From Acanthochlamys bracteata (taxonomy: Eukaryota; Streptophyta; Magnoliopsida; Pandanales; Velloziaceae), in the NCBI GenBank assembly GCA_019914995.1, contig CM034135.1, forward strand, positions 8,186,501 through 8,250,500: 64,000 nucleotides of DNA. The letters are read 5' to 3'. Made by a program: the position numbers and the translations under genes. Under the pieces are notes generated by a model that saw only the letters and a program-made list of their open reading frames with translations, was not told the DNA's origin and did not search any database. Positions 25,121 through 37,896 of this stretch are shown here, in pieces; positions within the stretch are counted from its first letter, which is position 1, and every line of letters begins with the position of its first letter.

Positions 25121-25344
25121 GTAGTGGTTATGAAATAGAAAATTTTTAAAATAGAAAATATTTTTATTTTTTTTACTTTCAAAAAAATAATAAAAATATA
25201 CAATAGAAAAATCTCACTTCGTAGAATTTTTCTACACTCTAAATTTTTAAATAAATTTTTTATATATCTATAAAATATGTACTAAAAAATATAAAATGAA
25301 GAAAAATTGATAAGTAGTTTATCATAAGCTGTGCCAAACGGGCT
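25121..25344. mobile_element. MITE copy D, degenerate, inverted next to copy C
   Basis: Directly abuts copy C. Its interior (GTAGAATTTTTCTACACTC, then an A/T-rich tail ending near GCCAAACGGGC) is the reverse complement of copy C's interior, so it is a diverged family member in the opposite orientation. The left end has lost the GTTTGG terminal motif. Confidence 0.55.
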
Positions 25345-25370
25345 CATATTGATCCTTGCAAACTAAGAGA

Positions 25371-25597
25371 ATATTTGAAAATATTTATTAAAAAAGAGTT
25401 TTTCAAAAAAAAATATTTTGAAAATTTTTAAAATAAATTTTATTTTTTATTTTAAAAAATAATAATAATAATAATAATTAATAAAAAAATTACGATGTTA
25501 AAATTTTTTTATTATTAAAAAATTTTAAAAATATTTAAAAATTTTATTAAAAAATATAAAATAAAAAGTTGGAATTTTTTTTTTTTCCAAATAATGA
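25371..25597. mobile_element. MITE-like A/T block (copy F, degenerate)
   Basis: About 227 bp of almost pure A/T between TATTTGAAAATATTTATT and TTTTCCAAATAATGACC, which form imperfect inverted ends. Size and composition fit the same family but the terminal CGTTTGG motif is eroded. It completes a run of three elements within 750 bp. Confidence 0.4.
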
Positions 25598-27180
25598 CCT
25601 AACTAACTGATCGAGAGAATTGGGTAAACTTAACTGTGGTGTTTTAAGATTTCTGCAACTTAATTTGGTAGGGACCGGACTAGAGTAGTGGTGGTTAAGG
25701 CTGTTCATTTTGGTACCTTTGATTTCTATTATATAGATAGGTATCTTATTAATCATTAAGCAGTTGAGTATTTGTTAATTAAGATTTATATTAATATGGA
25801 TAAAGAATAATTTATTTCATGGCTCGTGGCTTTTTTGGCTTTAGAAAATCCAGAGTTTTGCATCGAGATCCAGATAGTAATGATTAGAAGCGTCATGAGG
25901 CTATGTTTTTTAGTTGTTTTAGTCAAAAATTAGTAAAGCAAAGCATGCTCGATTGATCAGCTTAGTGGGTAGTGTTAGTGGTGACAGCTCAAGATAAAGA
26001 TGATACCCATTAAATGAAGATATAAGTCATTATTAAACTAACACTACAGAATGGAAAGTTGATTATTTTTGTAACCAAAAAAAAAAAGAAATCATCCATA
26101 AACAAAAGCTATCAGGAAATGAGGGAGAGCTTAATAAAGCAAACTGTTGTAGAGCATGGCATCTCTCGCAACATTATTTGTGTCTTTAAAAAAAAAAAAG
26201 AAAAAAAAGAAATGAAGTAAAAAAATATATTTGTTTTGCGATGTATAATATTGATTATTACGTTAGCGTTGCATGCTTTTTAATAGGGGTCATCTTGAAG
26301 ATAATGAAGAATCATCCATTCTGTTCCTTGATAAACTTAATAATCTGACTCTTTCTGTAAAGCTGAGATAATAAAAAAAATTAAGATTGAGGAGTATGAT
26401 GGTGACTTATTCTGGCATATCTTTAAGATTAGACAAATTAATTATTACAGCACGAATGAGGAAAAGCAATTATCCCAAAGCCTTCACTTAAGTAATACTT
26501 TCTTAGAATTTTTCTTTTTAAAATTTGTGCGGCATATATATATATTATGTACGTATGATATTAGAGAATAAGCTTATGAAATGGATTACAGGTGAAATGT
26601 TGATAACAGAATTGATCATGCTTTTTCTTCCTACAGATATAGTAGACCCATAATCGGAATCCCCTTATCATGCGTTCATGGTTTTTTTTTTAAGGTGAAC
26701 CCGAAGAATAATTATTAAGTCATTCCAACGTCATCATCTTCATGAAATATTGAGGATAGCGAATGAATAAAATTTACCAGGAAATTAGGAGCTGTGTTTT
26801 ATAACGTTAATTAATTGATTTGAAAGAGTTTGGCTGGCCTTGGTACTTGGTAGACCGGCTAGTTGCTTTTTGCTTTTCTGAAAGACGCTCCAACCATTTT
26901 TGCTCTCACATTGATTCAATGCATGTTTTAATTACGTTTATTTTATATATAAAAAATTATAGAGAGGGTAATGGAGTAGTGTGATGGTAAATGAATTCAC
27001 CAGTAGAATGCATTAGCATTTGTTCATACATACACCGGTACAGTCACAGTGGCTGGCCTCCCACTAGCACTCTACTCCACCAGTCTGTCTTCACAGAGAG
27101 CGGGGAGAAAAAAAAAAAAAAGCATCTTAATCTTCTCCTTTCTGCTGTTTTTTTACTTGTTTATTTATTATCATCGATTA
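25598..27180. other. gene-poor stretch before the LAX promoter
   Basis: AT-rich sequence with A-rich tracts near 26078-26090 and 26185-26212. No gene, RNA or repeat family recognised. Confidence 0.5.
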
Positions 27181-27190
27181 CTAGATTAGT

Positions 27191-28019
27191 TATATAAATA
27201 CATTTCTCCATCTTCCTCTGCTTTACTTTGATTCCCCCATCTACTCTATGTCTGTGAAGAAAGAAGAAGAAGAAGCTAGCTTTTATTGCAAAGTTCGTAG
27301 CTACCTACAGAAGACGAAGATTCAATTCCATCAATAGACTGACTGCTTACCCGAAGCAGCAGTTAGCTTCCCAACTCTCTACTGTAGCTCCACCAGCTCT
27401 GTCATTGACGGACAATAAAAGCACTAACAAACAGTAAGAGCTCTTTTTATCATTAGCTAGCTAGCTGGCTTTAAAAAGCTTCTTCTCTTCATTTATCTTC
27501 TTCATACGCCTCGAGGTTTTGTTTTTTGACGGCCGCCGCAAGCAGAGCATTCAATTCCTTCTCTTCTTCTGCTCTGCAGCCCTCACATCAACGCCATCCC
27601 CCTAAAACGCTCTCTTTTCTCCACTGTTAATTGCTTCACTCGATTGATAGATAGAAGAGCGAGCATTAGGAGACCAAGAAGATCTCATCTTTCTTCCCTC
27701 AGATTTTCTTCAAATTTTAACTCTTGCTTGGGGATGGAGTGATTGTTCTTCAATTGCCCTCCGGTAACTCCCCTGTTCAGTCAAGACCACAACTTTTCTT
27801 GTTCTTCTATTCTTCCTTCTTGATTTCTGTTTTGCTTTCTTTCTTCAGAGTTTATTAGAAAGATAGATCAGGTTCTGACAGATTTTGTCCTTTTCTCTGT
27901 CGTTCACAGCTCTTCTAGACCTGTACGACGGCGTAGTTACCTCCACAGGCGACGCTGCTTCTGTTGTTAGAAAAGAAGAGGATCTAGCAAGAACAGGGAA
28001 GAAGCAGAAACAGAGAGAA
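27191..28019 (+). promoter_or_regulatory. putative TATA box and long leader of the LAX gene
   Basis: TATATAAATA at 27191-27200 is followed by a CT- and GA-rich transcribed-looking leader of about 800 bp up to the LAX start codon. A possible leader intron runs from GGTAACTCCC near 27763 to TTCTTCAG near 27848 or TTCACAG near 27909. These are motif-based guesses; transcript data would settle them. Confidence 0.35.
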
Positions 28020-31000
28020 ATGGTTCCGCAGAAGCAAGCAGAGGAAGCCATAGTGGCCAACAACGAGACCGACCACGAAGCCGGCAACGGCATGGAGGTC
28101 GACGGCAGCAACCTTGAGGCTAACTCCGGCAAGCTGAGCATGAAGAGCTTGCTCTGGCATGGGGGCTCTGCATGGGATGCCTGGTTCAGCTGTGCTTCCA
28201 ATCAGGTAACGATTGCATATTTTTATCTCGTCTCTGTTTTGATTGATCAGTATTAGAGGGATTTTAACTGATCAGGGAATGAATGATGCATGCAGGTAGC
28301 GCAAGTTCTGCTGACTCTACCGTACTCATTCTCTCAGATGGGAATGTTGTCCGGCGTAATTCTGCAGCTTTTTTACGGGTTCATGGGCAGCTGGACGGCT
28401 TACCTCATCAGTGTTCTGTACGTCGAGTACAGAGCTCGCAAAGAGAAGGAGAACGTCAGCTTCAAGAACCATGTCATCCAGGTCTCATCTTTCTTTCATC
28501 AGTTCCTCTGTCTTGGATGCTTCTCTTCTTCAAGATTAGATTTATATTAAATCATTAACGGATCGTTGATGGATGAGTATAGTAATATAGTATTATTATT
28601 ATTATTAGTAGTATTTTGGGGTTTCTGAAGAATTCAGTTCGGGATCTATGAACTATTGCTGCAGTGGTTTGAGGTGCTGGATGGGTTGCTGGGTCCGACA
28701 TGGAAAGCCCTCGGTCTGGCCTTCAACTGTACGTTCCTCCTCTTCGGCTCAGTCATCCAGCTCATTGCTTGTGCCAGGTATTCTATCTCTTCACTTTTTT
28801 CTGTTCTTCTTCAACTACAATTCCTTCTCTTTCATTCTTTCGTTGGTTTCCCATGTCTTCTTCTCCTTCTTCCATCCATGTCAAAAGGATTTGTTACTCC
28901 ATCAATTTCTTCCTTTGATGGCTACACGTGAGTGAGGTGGGGTTTGGATTAATAAATACTACTTGTTTAAATACTACAGTGAATGCACTTATAAACATTA
29001 CCGAGTTAATGCGTTTTGACTTGCTACCTACTTGAGCGTGATGATCATTTACTTAAATTTTTGTAATGAAAACTGTACAGCAATATATATTACATCAACG
29101 ACCATTTGGACAAGAGGACATGGACGTACATCTTTGGAGCATGCTGTGCGACCACGGTGTTCGTACCGTCTTTCCACAACTACAGAATTTGGTCTTTCCT
29201 GGGTCTTGGCATGACCACCTACACCGCATGGTACCTAACCATTGCTGCTTTCCTCCACGGCCAGGTAACTTCAAATGATAATCTTCATCAATTAATCTTA
29301 CGCAAAGAAAGGAAGGAAGCATGCGTTCGTGAATGATGGATGATGATGAGTTATTATGGTTGGCGTTGGATGCAGGTGGATGGTGTGCAACACTCTGCTC
29401 CGACAAAGTTGGTTCTGTACTTCACCGGCGCCACCAACATACTCTACACTTTTGGTGGACATGCCGTCACTGTGTAAGCCTTCCATCTGCGCTGCTCCCA
29501 ATAGTAGTAATGATAACTGTACAGTGTTAATGCCGTCGTACTACCGGATCGGTTTGCTTCTTCTACTCCAGGCAATACTGTTTACCATGCTTGCCTTTTT
29601 ATCTGGGTCTAGGTTTTATTTTTGGTCAGCTACTTCTATTGGCAGCTTTTGCCGGGTAACTAAATAAGTGTCCAGGCAGGGAAATATCGTTTCCTTTTTT
29701 CTTCTGGTCTCCACTTCCTCAAACTAAAAATTACATGGCCAGTATTATTGATGTTAATTACCTCAGCAAGTGTGAAGCAAGAAAAGTGGTAATGATGAAG
29801 GGAAGTGAGTGGTGGTGACCAGCTAGCTCTGCGGTGTAAAAGGCTAGTTGGAAGTAAATGGAAGTCAACTATCTAACTAACGTTTTTATCAGGCTTTGTT
29901 GTCTTTAGTTTTCTTTTACTTAGAGGTTGATTTTAGGGAATCTTGTTCTTCCACCCGAGAAGTGGCAAATGAAATTATATTGAGCAATTGTAGAAGAGGA
30001 ACATTCTAAGAAGTGGACTTCTTTCTTGCTTTCTAAGAGGATAGAGGATAACAGACTTTTGGTTAGCTAGTGAAGATGATGTAATGTAAAGGAAACATAT
30101 AGTGGAAAGGAACGGATATGCAAGCGACAGATTATCATCTGTCATTTGATGGAAACTGTACAACTTATATCCTGTAGTTTTAGCTCAAGATAGATAGAAA
30201 AGCTTTTTGTAAGCCTTTGCTTTAGTCCTGCAGCAGCAAGAGCTTTTGGAAAGTTCATAGGAAGTACATGTGAGTTCATGGGAACCTAACAGCTCTTTAG
30301 ATCTAATGATCTTCAAATTTTTTGTTTAACAGAAAAAAAAGGTTAAAGCACATGAGATAAGAACATGTCTAAGCATTAGGCTTCTGGATCTTTTACTGTT
30401 TTAAATGTTGATTACTAATTTAAGTACAAGTTCAACCATGTGAACAGCAAAGACCGTTTTGTTCGTTACATAATCTAATGGTCTACGTTTATCTTTTTTG
30501 GAGAGAAAAAAACCATCCTCATTCATACCCAATGTGTTGAAGACTTGCAATAATCGATCATTCAAAACTAACCTAGCCACTATTAGTGGTTAAGTAAAAG
30601 TATTAGCTTGAGTTTGTTTTAGCTTTTTTCACTTATAGTAATTAGGAGGTGTTTGGCTTTGCTTTCCTCCAACCCAACTTTTCAATTCTCTATTTCACGT
30701 TTTTCAATACATATTTTATAAATATATAAAAAAATTATTTAAAAATTTAGAAAGTGTAGAAAAATTCTACGGAGTGAGATCTTTTTATTACATATTTTTA
30801 TTATTTTTTTAGAAGTAAAAAAAAATAGAGCTCGTTTTTTAAAAAGGACAAAAATACTCTTCATTTCACAAAAGCTCCATTTCATAAGCAATCCCAAACG
30901 CCCCCTTAATTGCTTTTTAACTTTTTTTTGCATATTGCAGTGAGATCATGCATGCAATGTGGAAGCCACGCAAATTCAAGTACATTTATCTTCTGGCAAC

Positions 31001-32172
31001 TCTCTATGTGTTCACGCTGACGCTGCCATCGGCCTCTGCCATGTACTGGGCTTATGGTGACCAGCTGCTCACCCATGCCAACGCCTTCGCCCTACTGCCA
31101 AGGACAGGGTTCCGTGATGCAGCGGTTATACTCATGCTGATCCATCAGTTCATCACATTTGGGTTTGCTTGCACGCCCTTATACTTTGTGTGGGAGAAGG
31201 TGATCGGTATGCATGACACTCGCAGCATCTGCCTGAGGGCACTGGCCAGGCTGCCTGTTGTTGTCCCAATCTGGTTCCTGGCTATCATCTTCCCTTTCTT
31301 CGGACCTATCAACTCTGCCGTCGGTGCGCTGCTCGTCTCCTTCACGGTTTACATCATCCCCGCACTAGCACATATGCTTACCTATCGCTCGGCTGCTGCT
31401 AGACAGGTATTGTTTCTACTTTGGCCACCAGCACCATTAAGATCTAGTACGACTACTGCTGCTGCATCCAGTAAAGTTTAGTTGAACTCTCTTTAATGCA
31501 TGTATAGCTCATTAGGGAGATGACTATTAACAAACTAGTATGTAACATCAATTGGTCAAAGTAGAAATGGACGAGAATATATATTACTAGCTGATTAGTT
31601 TTAAGTAAGGAAAAGCAACGTTTCACATCTTTGCTTTGGGGTTCATTTTTCCTTCACGAATGAAAGGACTAAATACCGAACTATGAAGGGAAAATCTGAA
31701 GCTAGATTTGCCTTTGCAATATCGATGCCGACTTGACATTGTGCATTAATAGGGGGCTGGGGCAGGGTTGTTTCCCTTTTTCTCGTTCCCTAGAAGCAAC
31801 AAATAAACAAAACCAATTCCCTGTTCCGACATTTACTTCTCCATTAATGTGTCTACTAGTAAGTGTAAAAGTATATATGTATATATTTTTGGGAAACATT
31901 TTGACTTGGATTGTGCAACATAATTGCAGAACGCAGCAGAAAAGCCGCCTTTCTTCTTGCCGAGCTGGACTATGATGTATGCGGTGAACATGTTCGTGGT
32001 GGGTTGGGTTCTCGTGGTTGGGTTTGGGTTGGGTGGATGGGCCAGCGTCAGCAACTTCGTGAAGCAGATTGACACATTTGGATTGTTTGCCAAGTGCTAC
32101 CAGTGCCCCAAGCCTGCGACCCCCGGTGCTGCTCCACCACCCAGTCAACAGCCTCACCTCCACCAACACTGA
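28020..32172 (+). CDS. LAX: auxin influx carrier, AUX1/LAX family
   Basis: AUX1/LAX proteins are plasma-membrane proton/auxin symporters of the amino acid/auxin permease family. Seven exons: 28020-28205, 28296-28481, 28665-28777, 29081-29264, 29376-29473, 30941-31406 and 31930-32172, all with GT-AG borders and matching phase, give 491 residues. Family hallmarks are SLLWHGGSAWDAWFSCASNQ, VAQVLLTLPYSFSQMGM, IYYINDHLDKRTWTYIFGA, TNILYTFGGHAVTV and, in exon 6, HAMWKPRKFK and LTLPSASAMYWAYGD. About ten or eleven hydrophobic segments are spread over exons 2-7, and the short Pro-rich tail (ATPGAAPPPSQQPHLHQH) is typical of LAX2/LAX3 types. The ATG at 28020 is the first in frame. Intron 5 (1467 bp) carries MITE copy E. 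Which LAX paralogue it is cannot be decided by eye. Confidence 0.96.
30645..30905. mobile_element. Tourist-like MITE (copy E, 261 bp) in LAX intron 5
   Basis: Ends GGAGGTGTTTGGCTTTGC and GCAATCCCAAACGCCCCC, flanked by TTA at 30642-30644 and 30906-30908. It is the same length as copy C and shares long A/T-rich and GTAGAAAAATTCTAC interior segments with it in the same orientation. Its right end lies only 35 bp from the exon 6 splice acceptor, so it supplies part of the intron's 3' region. Confidence 0.8.
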
Positions 32173-33313
32173 TCTCCGTTGATCATTATCTCTTACTTCA
32201 CAGCAGCAATACTACAAATCTTCATTATCATGTGAAAGGAAGACTGATTTCGCCGCCTATCTTTTTTAACACCTGTGTATTATATAACTATCGTTAGAAT
32301 GTGCGAACCAGTATACAAAGGGGAAGCAGCATCAAAATGGATTATGAATGCTTCCCCATGGCTTCTACTGTTTGGCTTTGGCTATGTTTTGGGGTTAATG
32401 GGTTGGTGGTCTTCTTAATTATGTTTGTTTCTTCAAAATATTGGCTATTAATATAGATTTAAGAAAGTTTGATCACGACACAGATAGAAAACTGATTTTG
32501 TTGTGTATTGTTCTATCGCTTCCTGAACTTCGTTTCACATATAAACAAGGTAAGTTGATGAGCTGACGATGTTCCGTAATAATCAAGTTAAGTTTAAGAA
32601 GAGCATCTATGTATGGAAGTTGGTTAGTAGACGATGAGTGTTACTATGCATCTACTACTTCTAATAAGATTTGATTTGGGTGTCATTATTGTGAGCAGCA
32701 TGTTCCCAAGTTGTGCAAAGATAACAACCACATTGCAAGCATATTCATTCAAGAAACTTCTCCAAACCAATCAGCGGGGACCAAATCACGTAGGATGAAC
32801 CGTTCATAATATAATATCATCATCAAACTTTTTTCATACCTTTCAACTTCAATGTTCATAGTGAAGAGATTTTGAAGAACATGAGTGCAATGTTGTTTGT
32901 AGGTTCTTTCCATCTCTACAGATAACAACATCTGCTTCCACATGGATTGTATCTTTCGCCTGGGAGTATCCACAGTAGTGGTGGAGAATCATTCTAACCA
33001 CCCATCGTACCAAATTCAGATGAAATGTAGTGTCCATAGGAGTGGTGGAGAATCATTCTATGCACCCATCATACCAGATAAAAGATGAAATCTGCTGTTT
33101 TACAAACACCTGCTAATGTCCAATGAGTACAACACTAAGAAGTTTCTAATTCTTTGCATTCTATGGATCCCAGCCACTAAAGATAACAGATGTCCAATCT
33201 CTGCCAGCACAAAAGTGGAAACAAGTACAGACTCATAACAATTCCATATACCAACCTAGAAAATATCCATGTCTCTCAAGTCAGGAAGCCACTAAAGCTA
33301 CAGTAGCTGCAAA
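32173..33313. other. 3' flanks between LAX and NUP62
   Basis: The two genes converge here. The sequence holds their 3' UTRs and a 64-bp tandem duplication at 32966-33093. No other gene was seen. Confidence 0.55.
32966..33093. repeat. 64-bp tandem duplication
   Basis: Two diverged copies, 32966-33029 and 33030-33093, share AGTGGTGGAGAATCATTCTA and then CACCCATC-TACCA and AGATGAAAT. It lies in the intergenic 3' flank and appears noncoding. Confidence 0.7.
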
Positions 33314-36300
33314 TCAATTCAACCAAAATCTTCCACCAACTGAATCTCGATTATTTGCATTACCTCGATTCGACAACTTCTGGATACGGTCTGAGAATTC
33401 ATTTGCCTGCATACCAAACGCGTAAGACAATACTAATAGTTTAAAAGATGGTATTAAACCATAAACATAGCATAAAATGAATAACGTTCAGTAAAAAAGT
33501 TATAATGTTTAAATCACACTGTTGTCCACCACAAAATTCAGATCTAAGACATTGGCCTCAGGTTATCATCAATTTGAATATAGGTCCGGTACTTGTTCAG
33601 ATGATAGTTTAATCATCAGAATGAAAGTGGGAAACATATATTAGCAAACAGAACATTCAGGCATCCAACTATTTGCACTTACCTTCTCATCAATCCACAT
33701 AAGAGAACTAAGTTGATTGTTCAGTATCCGAACAACAACATCAATTGGAGTCATGCTATCGATGGCATCCAGGTCACCTCCCTGCATAAATAAAAGCAAA
33801 TTTAAAGTAAAAGCATACTCAATAAGTTAATATTAACTACTATCCAAATAGGGAAAAATACCTGAGTGCCATTTAATGTTTGTATAATAGACTTTATCTG
33901 TTCAGCCATCCTTTGCATCTCTCTTTCCACATACTCAGCCTGGTCATACCTGAATTCACGAACAAATGAATAGTAGGAAGCTGAGCAATTAATCTAATTA
34001 GGTGGATCAATCATCAGAAGCTATCACAAAATCTTGTGTACTTAGAAATGGAATCTGACTAGATTATATCAACTAGGAATTTGTGTAATTATTTTCCTAG
34101 GACAAGCATTCATTTAAATGAAGCAATGTCAGCTGCAACTAAGGAAACTGCTAACGCTAGAAGGATGAGTTCCAACCTAATGGAACTGACACTCTAAACA
34201 CTTCCTTGATATTCCTAGACCAACGTTCATAAAACCAGAGAAGAACAAAAAAATTGTATATTGGAGCATTACATAACATAAACTATGTATCTTTTAAAGT
34301 AATTCTAGTATAAATGAGAAATGGATCCAACCATGTAAACAAGTAAACTGATTTGTAACCACTAAGTAATAGGAGATTGTGTTACTCGGGAGCACCAACA
34401 TTGAATCTCTAACTGAAGCAGCATCATCTTCCAAGATAAACCCACGCTCATCTTTGTATATTCTTTCAGCTTCCTCTTCCATGCTTTGTAGAGCCTTGTC
34501 AACCTACAAAGCAGAATCAATAGAAACAGAGAAAGGTTAATGAATATAAAGTGGGATATTTTGTCTTTCTTACAGGACAGCTTAGCTTCAATTTAGATTC
34601 AAATTTACTCAGTCTTTGATAGAATCTACAAGTGCCCTTAAACAATGAATGAAGCGTTGGATGCTGTCGAACAACTTTTTCTAAGCATAAGGAGCCAACC
34701 TCTTTTTGATGAGTTTCAATCAATTCCAACCGCTGCTCCAACTTTGTTTCCGTCTCAACGATTTTTGCGACCTCAGCCTGCATAATTTCATAGCTTAACA
34801 GCTTATAGTGTAAAACAGCATCTCCATAGACTGATTAGTAGAATTCACAACAAATTAAGGGATGTAACAAAGACAAAAACCAGCTACTGATATATTGGTA
34901 GACAAAAAGACCAAGACTAGGCCTCAAATTCTGGCTTTTCTATACTATAAATTAACAGATCTTCATCAGTAATGCAGTTTTCTTGGTAGGTGACATGTGA
35001 TGCATTTCTTTGGCCTAATGGCATTCATACAAGTTAAGTTCAGTTAACTCGTTGCACTAAAATAGATTAAGAGCTAGACAGTAATATCTAGTGTGACTAT
35101 AGAGAAGTCTATGTTATACCAATGTTATGTAAACACATTATTTCAATATAGCATACTACATTACTGTTTATATTAATAACTACGAGAAAACTTGAATCCT
35201 TCTTAAGACACTAAAGTTAGAAAAACTTGAATTTTAAAGTAGCACAATAAAAAATTTGCATAATTGAAAATAGTGATTTTAAGTTTTAGCACGAAGCTGT
35301 TGATAGAATTTGGAACTAACAACTTGAAAATTAAAAATTAAGTCTGTCAACGATTAAAAAAAAAGACATACTTCAAGCTTGATAAGTATATCACGGTTCT
35401 GCAAGATTCTCCTATCCCATTCAGCCACTGCAACAGCCTGCCTTCGGAATTTGGAAGTTCGCTCTTGTAGTTCGGCATTCCAGTCCTTGATAATCTGTTA
35501 TACAAGAACAGCAATTCATTCAAGGAAACCTATAAAAAGATACAGTCAGCACTATTTATACTGGGAATATGATATTCAATAATAAGACATCTATATCCAA
35601 GTGGTGTGGAAATCCCTCATTCTCCTAGGTACAAGAAACTCTTTTCCTGTAAGCCATACTGGTTATATGTTATCTATAATCAATAAAAATAACTGCATAC
35701 CAAATAAGCTACAGATCAATACCTCTTCAACAGTTTTACCAGCTATCTCAGAAGGTAGTTGAGGGGCCTGAGATGTCGCCAAGCTGACTAACGTAGTTGC
35801 ACTGTCAGATGGGAGAAAACTGAGTATGTAAAATCAGTCATTACTTGATAAATTTTAATGTATATTTAGATAGATAAAGAGACCTGCTGCTGCTAGCTCC
35901 CGCAATCAATGGTAAGGTTTGAGTTGTGCTTGAAGTTGAGGCAGCTGTGCTGGAAGAGAAACCTGCAATAAAAATATGAATCTATGATCTGCTTATGAAT
36001 GAACTACAGATTCGTGTGTGATTAAAATAGCGAGATATCTATCTGCCACTTTAGATAAATAACCTTGGGCATGCAAGACAAAATTGCATAAAAACAGCAC
36101 ACAGAGCAACCTACAACCCACCCATCTGTCATAATGATAACTAACCGAAGCAGCACAAGAACAAAAGGCAAAATTCTTAATCTTGTAATGAATATCAGTA
36201 ACTACTATGGAACCACAAGATATTACATAACATCATAATGCCTACATGCATGAAATAATATGAATCTGGCATCTAATTCTAATGAAGCATAGGAAACTTA

Positions 36301-37896
36301 ATTGCGGCATTGGTTAGTCTGCAACCACAACCAAGTGTGATGTAAATATATCTAGTCTACTCTGTAACGAAACTGTACTCGTATATAGAATGAACAACGG
36401 TTAGCACAAATAGGAATTTGGACCAATTATTCATGTATACATTTCAGGAGTATTCCTAAGGAGAAACACAACCCATTTATCAACTCACCAAATAATGAAG
36501 TACTTGCAGCTGGTGTTGATGCTGTTGTTACCGATGCAGATGAGGCAGCTGTTGCTGTTGCCAATGAGAAGCTTGGAATAGCACTACTAGTAGCAGTAGG
36601 AGCAGAAGTTGTTGTCGGCAATGTGAAACTTGGCACAGCACTGCTAGTAGCTGCCGGAGCAGCTGTTGTTGGCAATTTGAAACTCGGCATAGAACTACTA
36701 GTAGCTGGAGGAGTAGCTGTTGCAGCTGGTCTTGTCGTGGTTGCTGATGATGCCGACGACTGCAATGTTGTGCCAAAAGCAGGTAGTGGAGTAGAAGCAG
36801 TAGAGGTGGTAGTTTGGAAAGAGAAGAAAGGTGCCGAAGCAGCGGATGTAGTGGTCGTTGAAGAGACTGGTAAGCTTGTCGAAGGTGCAGATGTTGCCTG
36901 TGCCGCCGAATAAGTACTAAACAACGATGGAGCTGGAGCTGCAGCGCTAGATGCAAACAAGGTCTCGGGAGAAGTAGAAGCTGGTTTTCCAAAAGAGAAA
37001 GCCGAAGTAGTTAATGATGATGCAGCAGAGGAGGTGGGCGTAGTACCGAAGCTGAGAGATGTCTGCGATGCTGATGATGCTGGACTCGCAAACGAGAATG
37101 ATACTGTTGCTGGAGCGGTTGCCGGTGTTGAAGCTGGTGAAGGAGAAGTCAATGCGGCTGTGGATGTGGTGGCGCCGAAAGAAGTAGAAGAAAAAGAGAG
37201 GCCAGTAGGAAATGAGAACGGTGGTGCGGATGAAGCTGAGGTCGCCGGAGCAGCTGTTGAGGAGGCCGACGAAGGAGTGATGAGAGAAGAGAAAGGCGGA
37301 GCGGTTGCAGCGGAAGAAGATGATGACGAAGTATTGAACAGCCCTGCACCGAACGGCGACGGCGTGGAAGAAGCAGCGGCGGCAGACGACGACGAGGATT
37401 GTGCTAAGCCGAATAGGGGAGAGGATGAAGGCGAGCTGAAAGAAGGAGCAGCAGAAGAAGATGATGAATTACTGAATAGCGACGTAGACGTAGAAGCAGC
37501 GGCAGTAGTTGAGGACGATGATTGTGCGGCGGCGAAGAGGGGAGGGGAGGAAGATCCGAAGCTGAAGCTATTTGAAGGAGCAGCAGATGAATTGAACAGC
37601 GAAGGCGCGGAGGATGATGACGTGGCGGGTGCTGATGAAGACAAGCCAAATGTGGTTGTGGAGAGTGATGATGAACCAAAAAGAGGCGGAGGAGAAGAAG
37701 AAGAAAAAGGGATCGAGAAAGAAGTGTTAAAGGCGACAGAAGAAGAAGAAGACGAGAACAGATTGGTGGAGGCGGCGGAAGTAGCGAAGGGAGATCCAGT
37801 AGACGAGAAGGAGAAGGTAGACGATGAGAATGGCGATGAAGAAGATGATGATGAAGGCTGCGAAGAAGAAGAATTGAGTGAGAAGGGCGTGGCCAT
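33314..37896 (-). CDS. NUP62: nuclear pore complex protein NUP62
   Basis: NUP62 is a central-channel FG nucleoporin; its FG repeats bind transport receptors and its C-terminal coiled coil assembles the Nup62-54-58 complex. Nine exons on the minus strand: 37896-36489, 35962-35884, 35801-35723, 35494-35372, 34777-34700, 34503-34400, 33949-33862, 33781-33683 and 33406-33314, giving 716 residues. Exon 1 (469 codons) is Ser/Thr/Ala/Pro-rich with about ten FG dipeptides (PLFG, SFGSS, AFGTT, SLFG). The rest is the Nsp1_C-type coiled coil: EIIKDWNAELQERTSKFRRQ, ETKLEQRLELIETHQKEV, DKALQSMEEEAERIYKDERG, SIIQTLNGTQGGDLDAIDSM and VVRILNNQLSSLMWIDEKAN. The start MATPFSLN was chosen over an upstream in-frame Met (37971) because it matches the family. 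Exon 5 uses a weak donor (GTTGGC), supported by the family sequence across the junction. Confidence 0.95.

Noticed and set aside
36528-36992. 154-codon Leu/Gln/His-rich minus-strand frame
   Set aside because: Alternative frame of the same low-complexity NUP62 exon.
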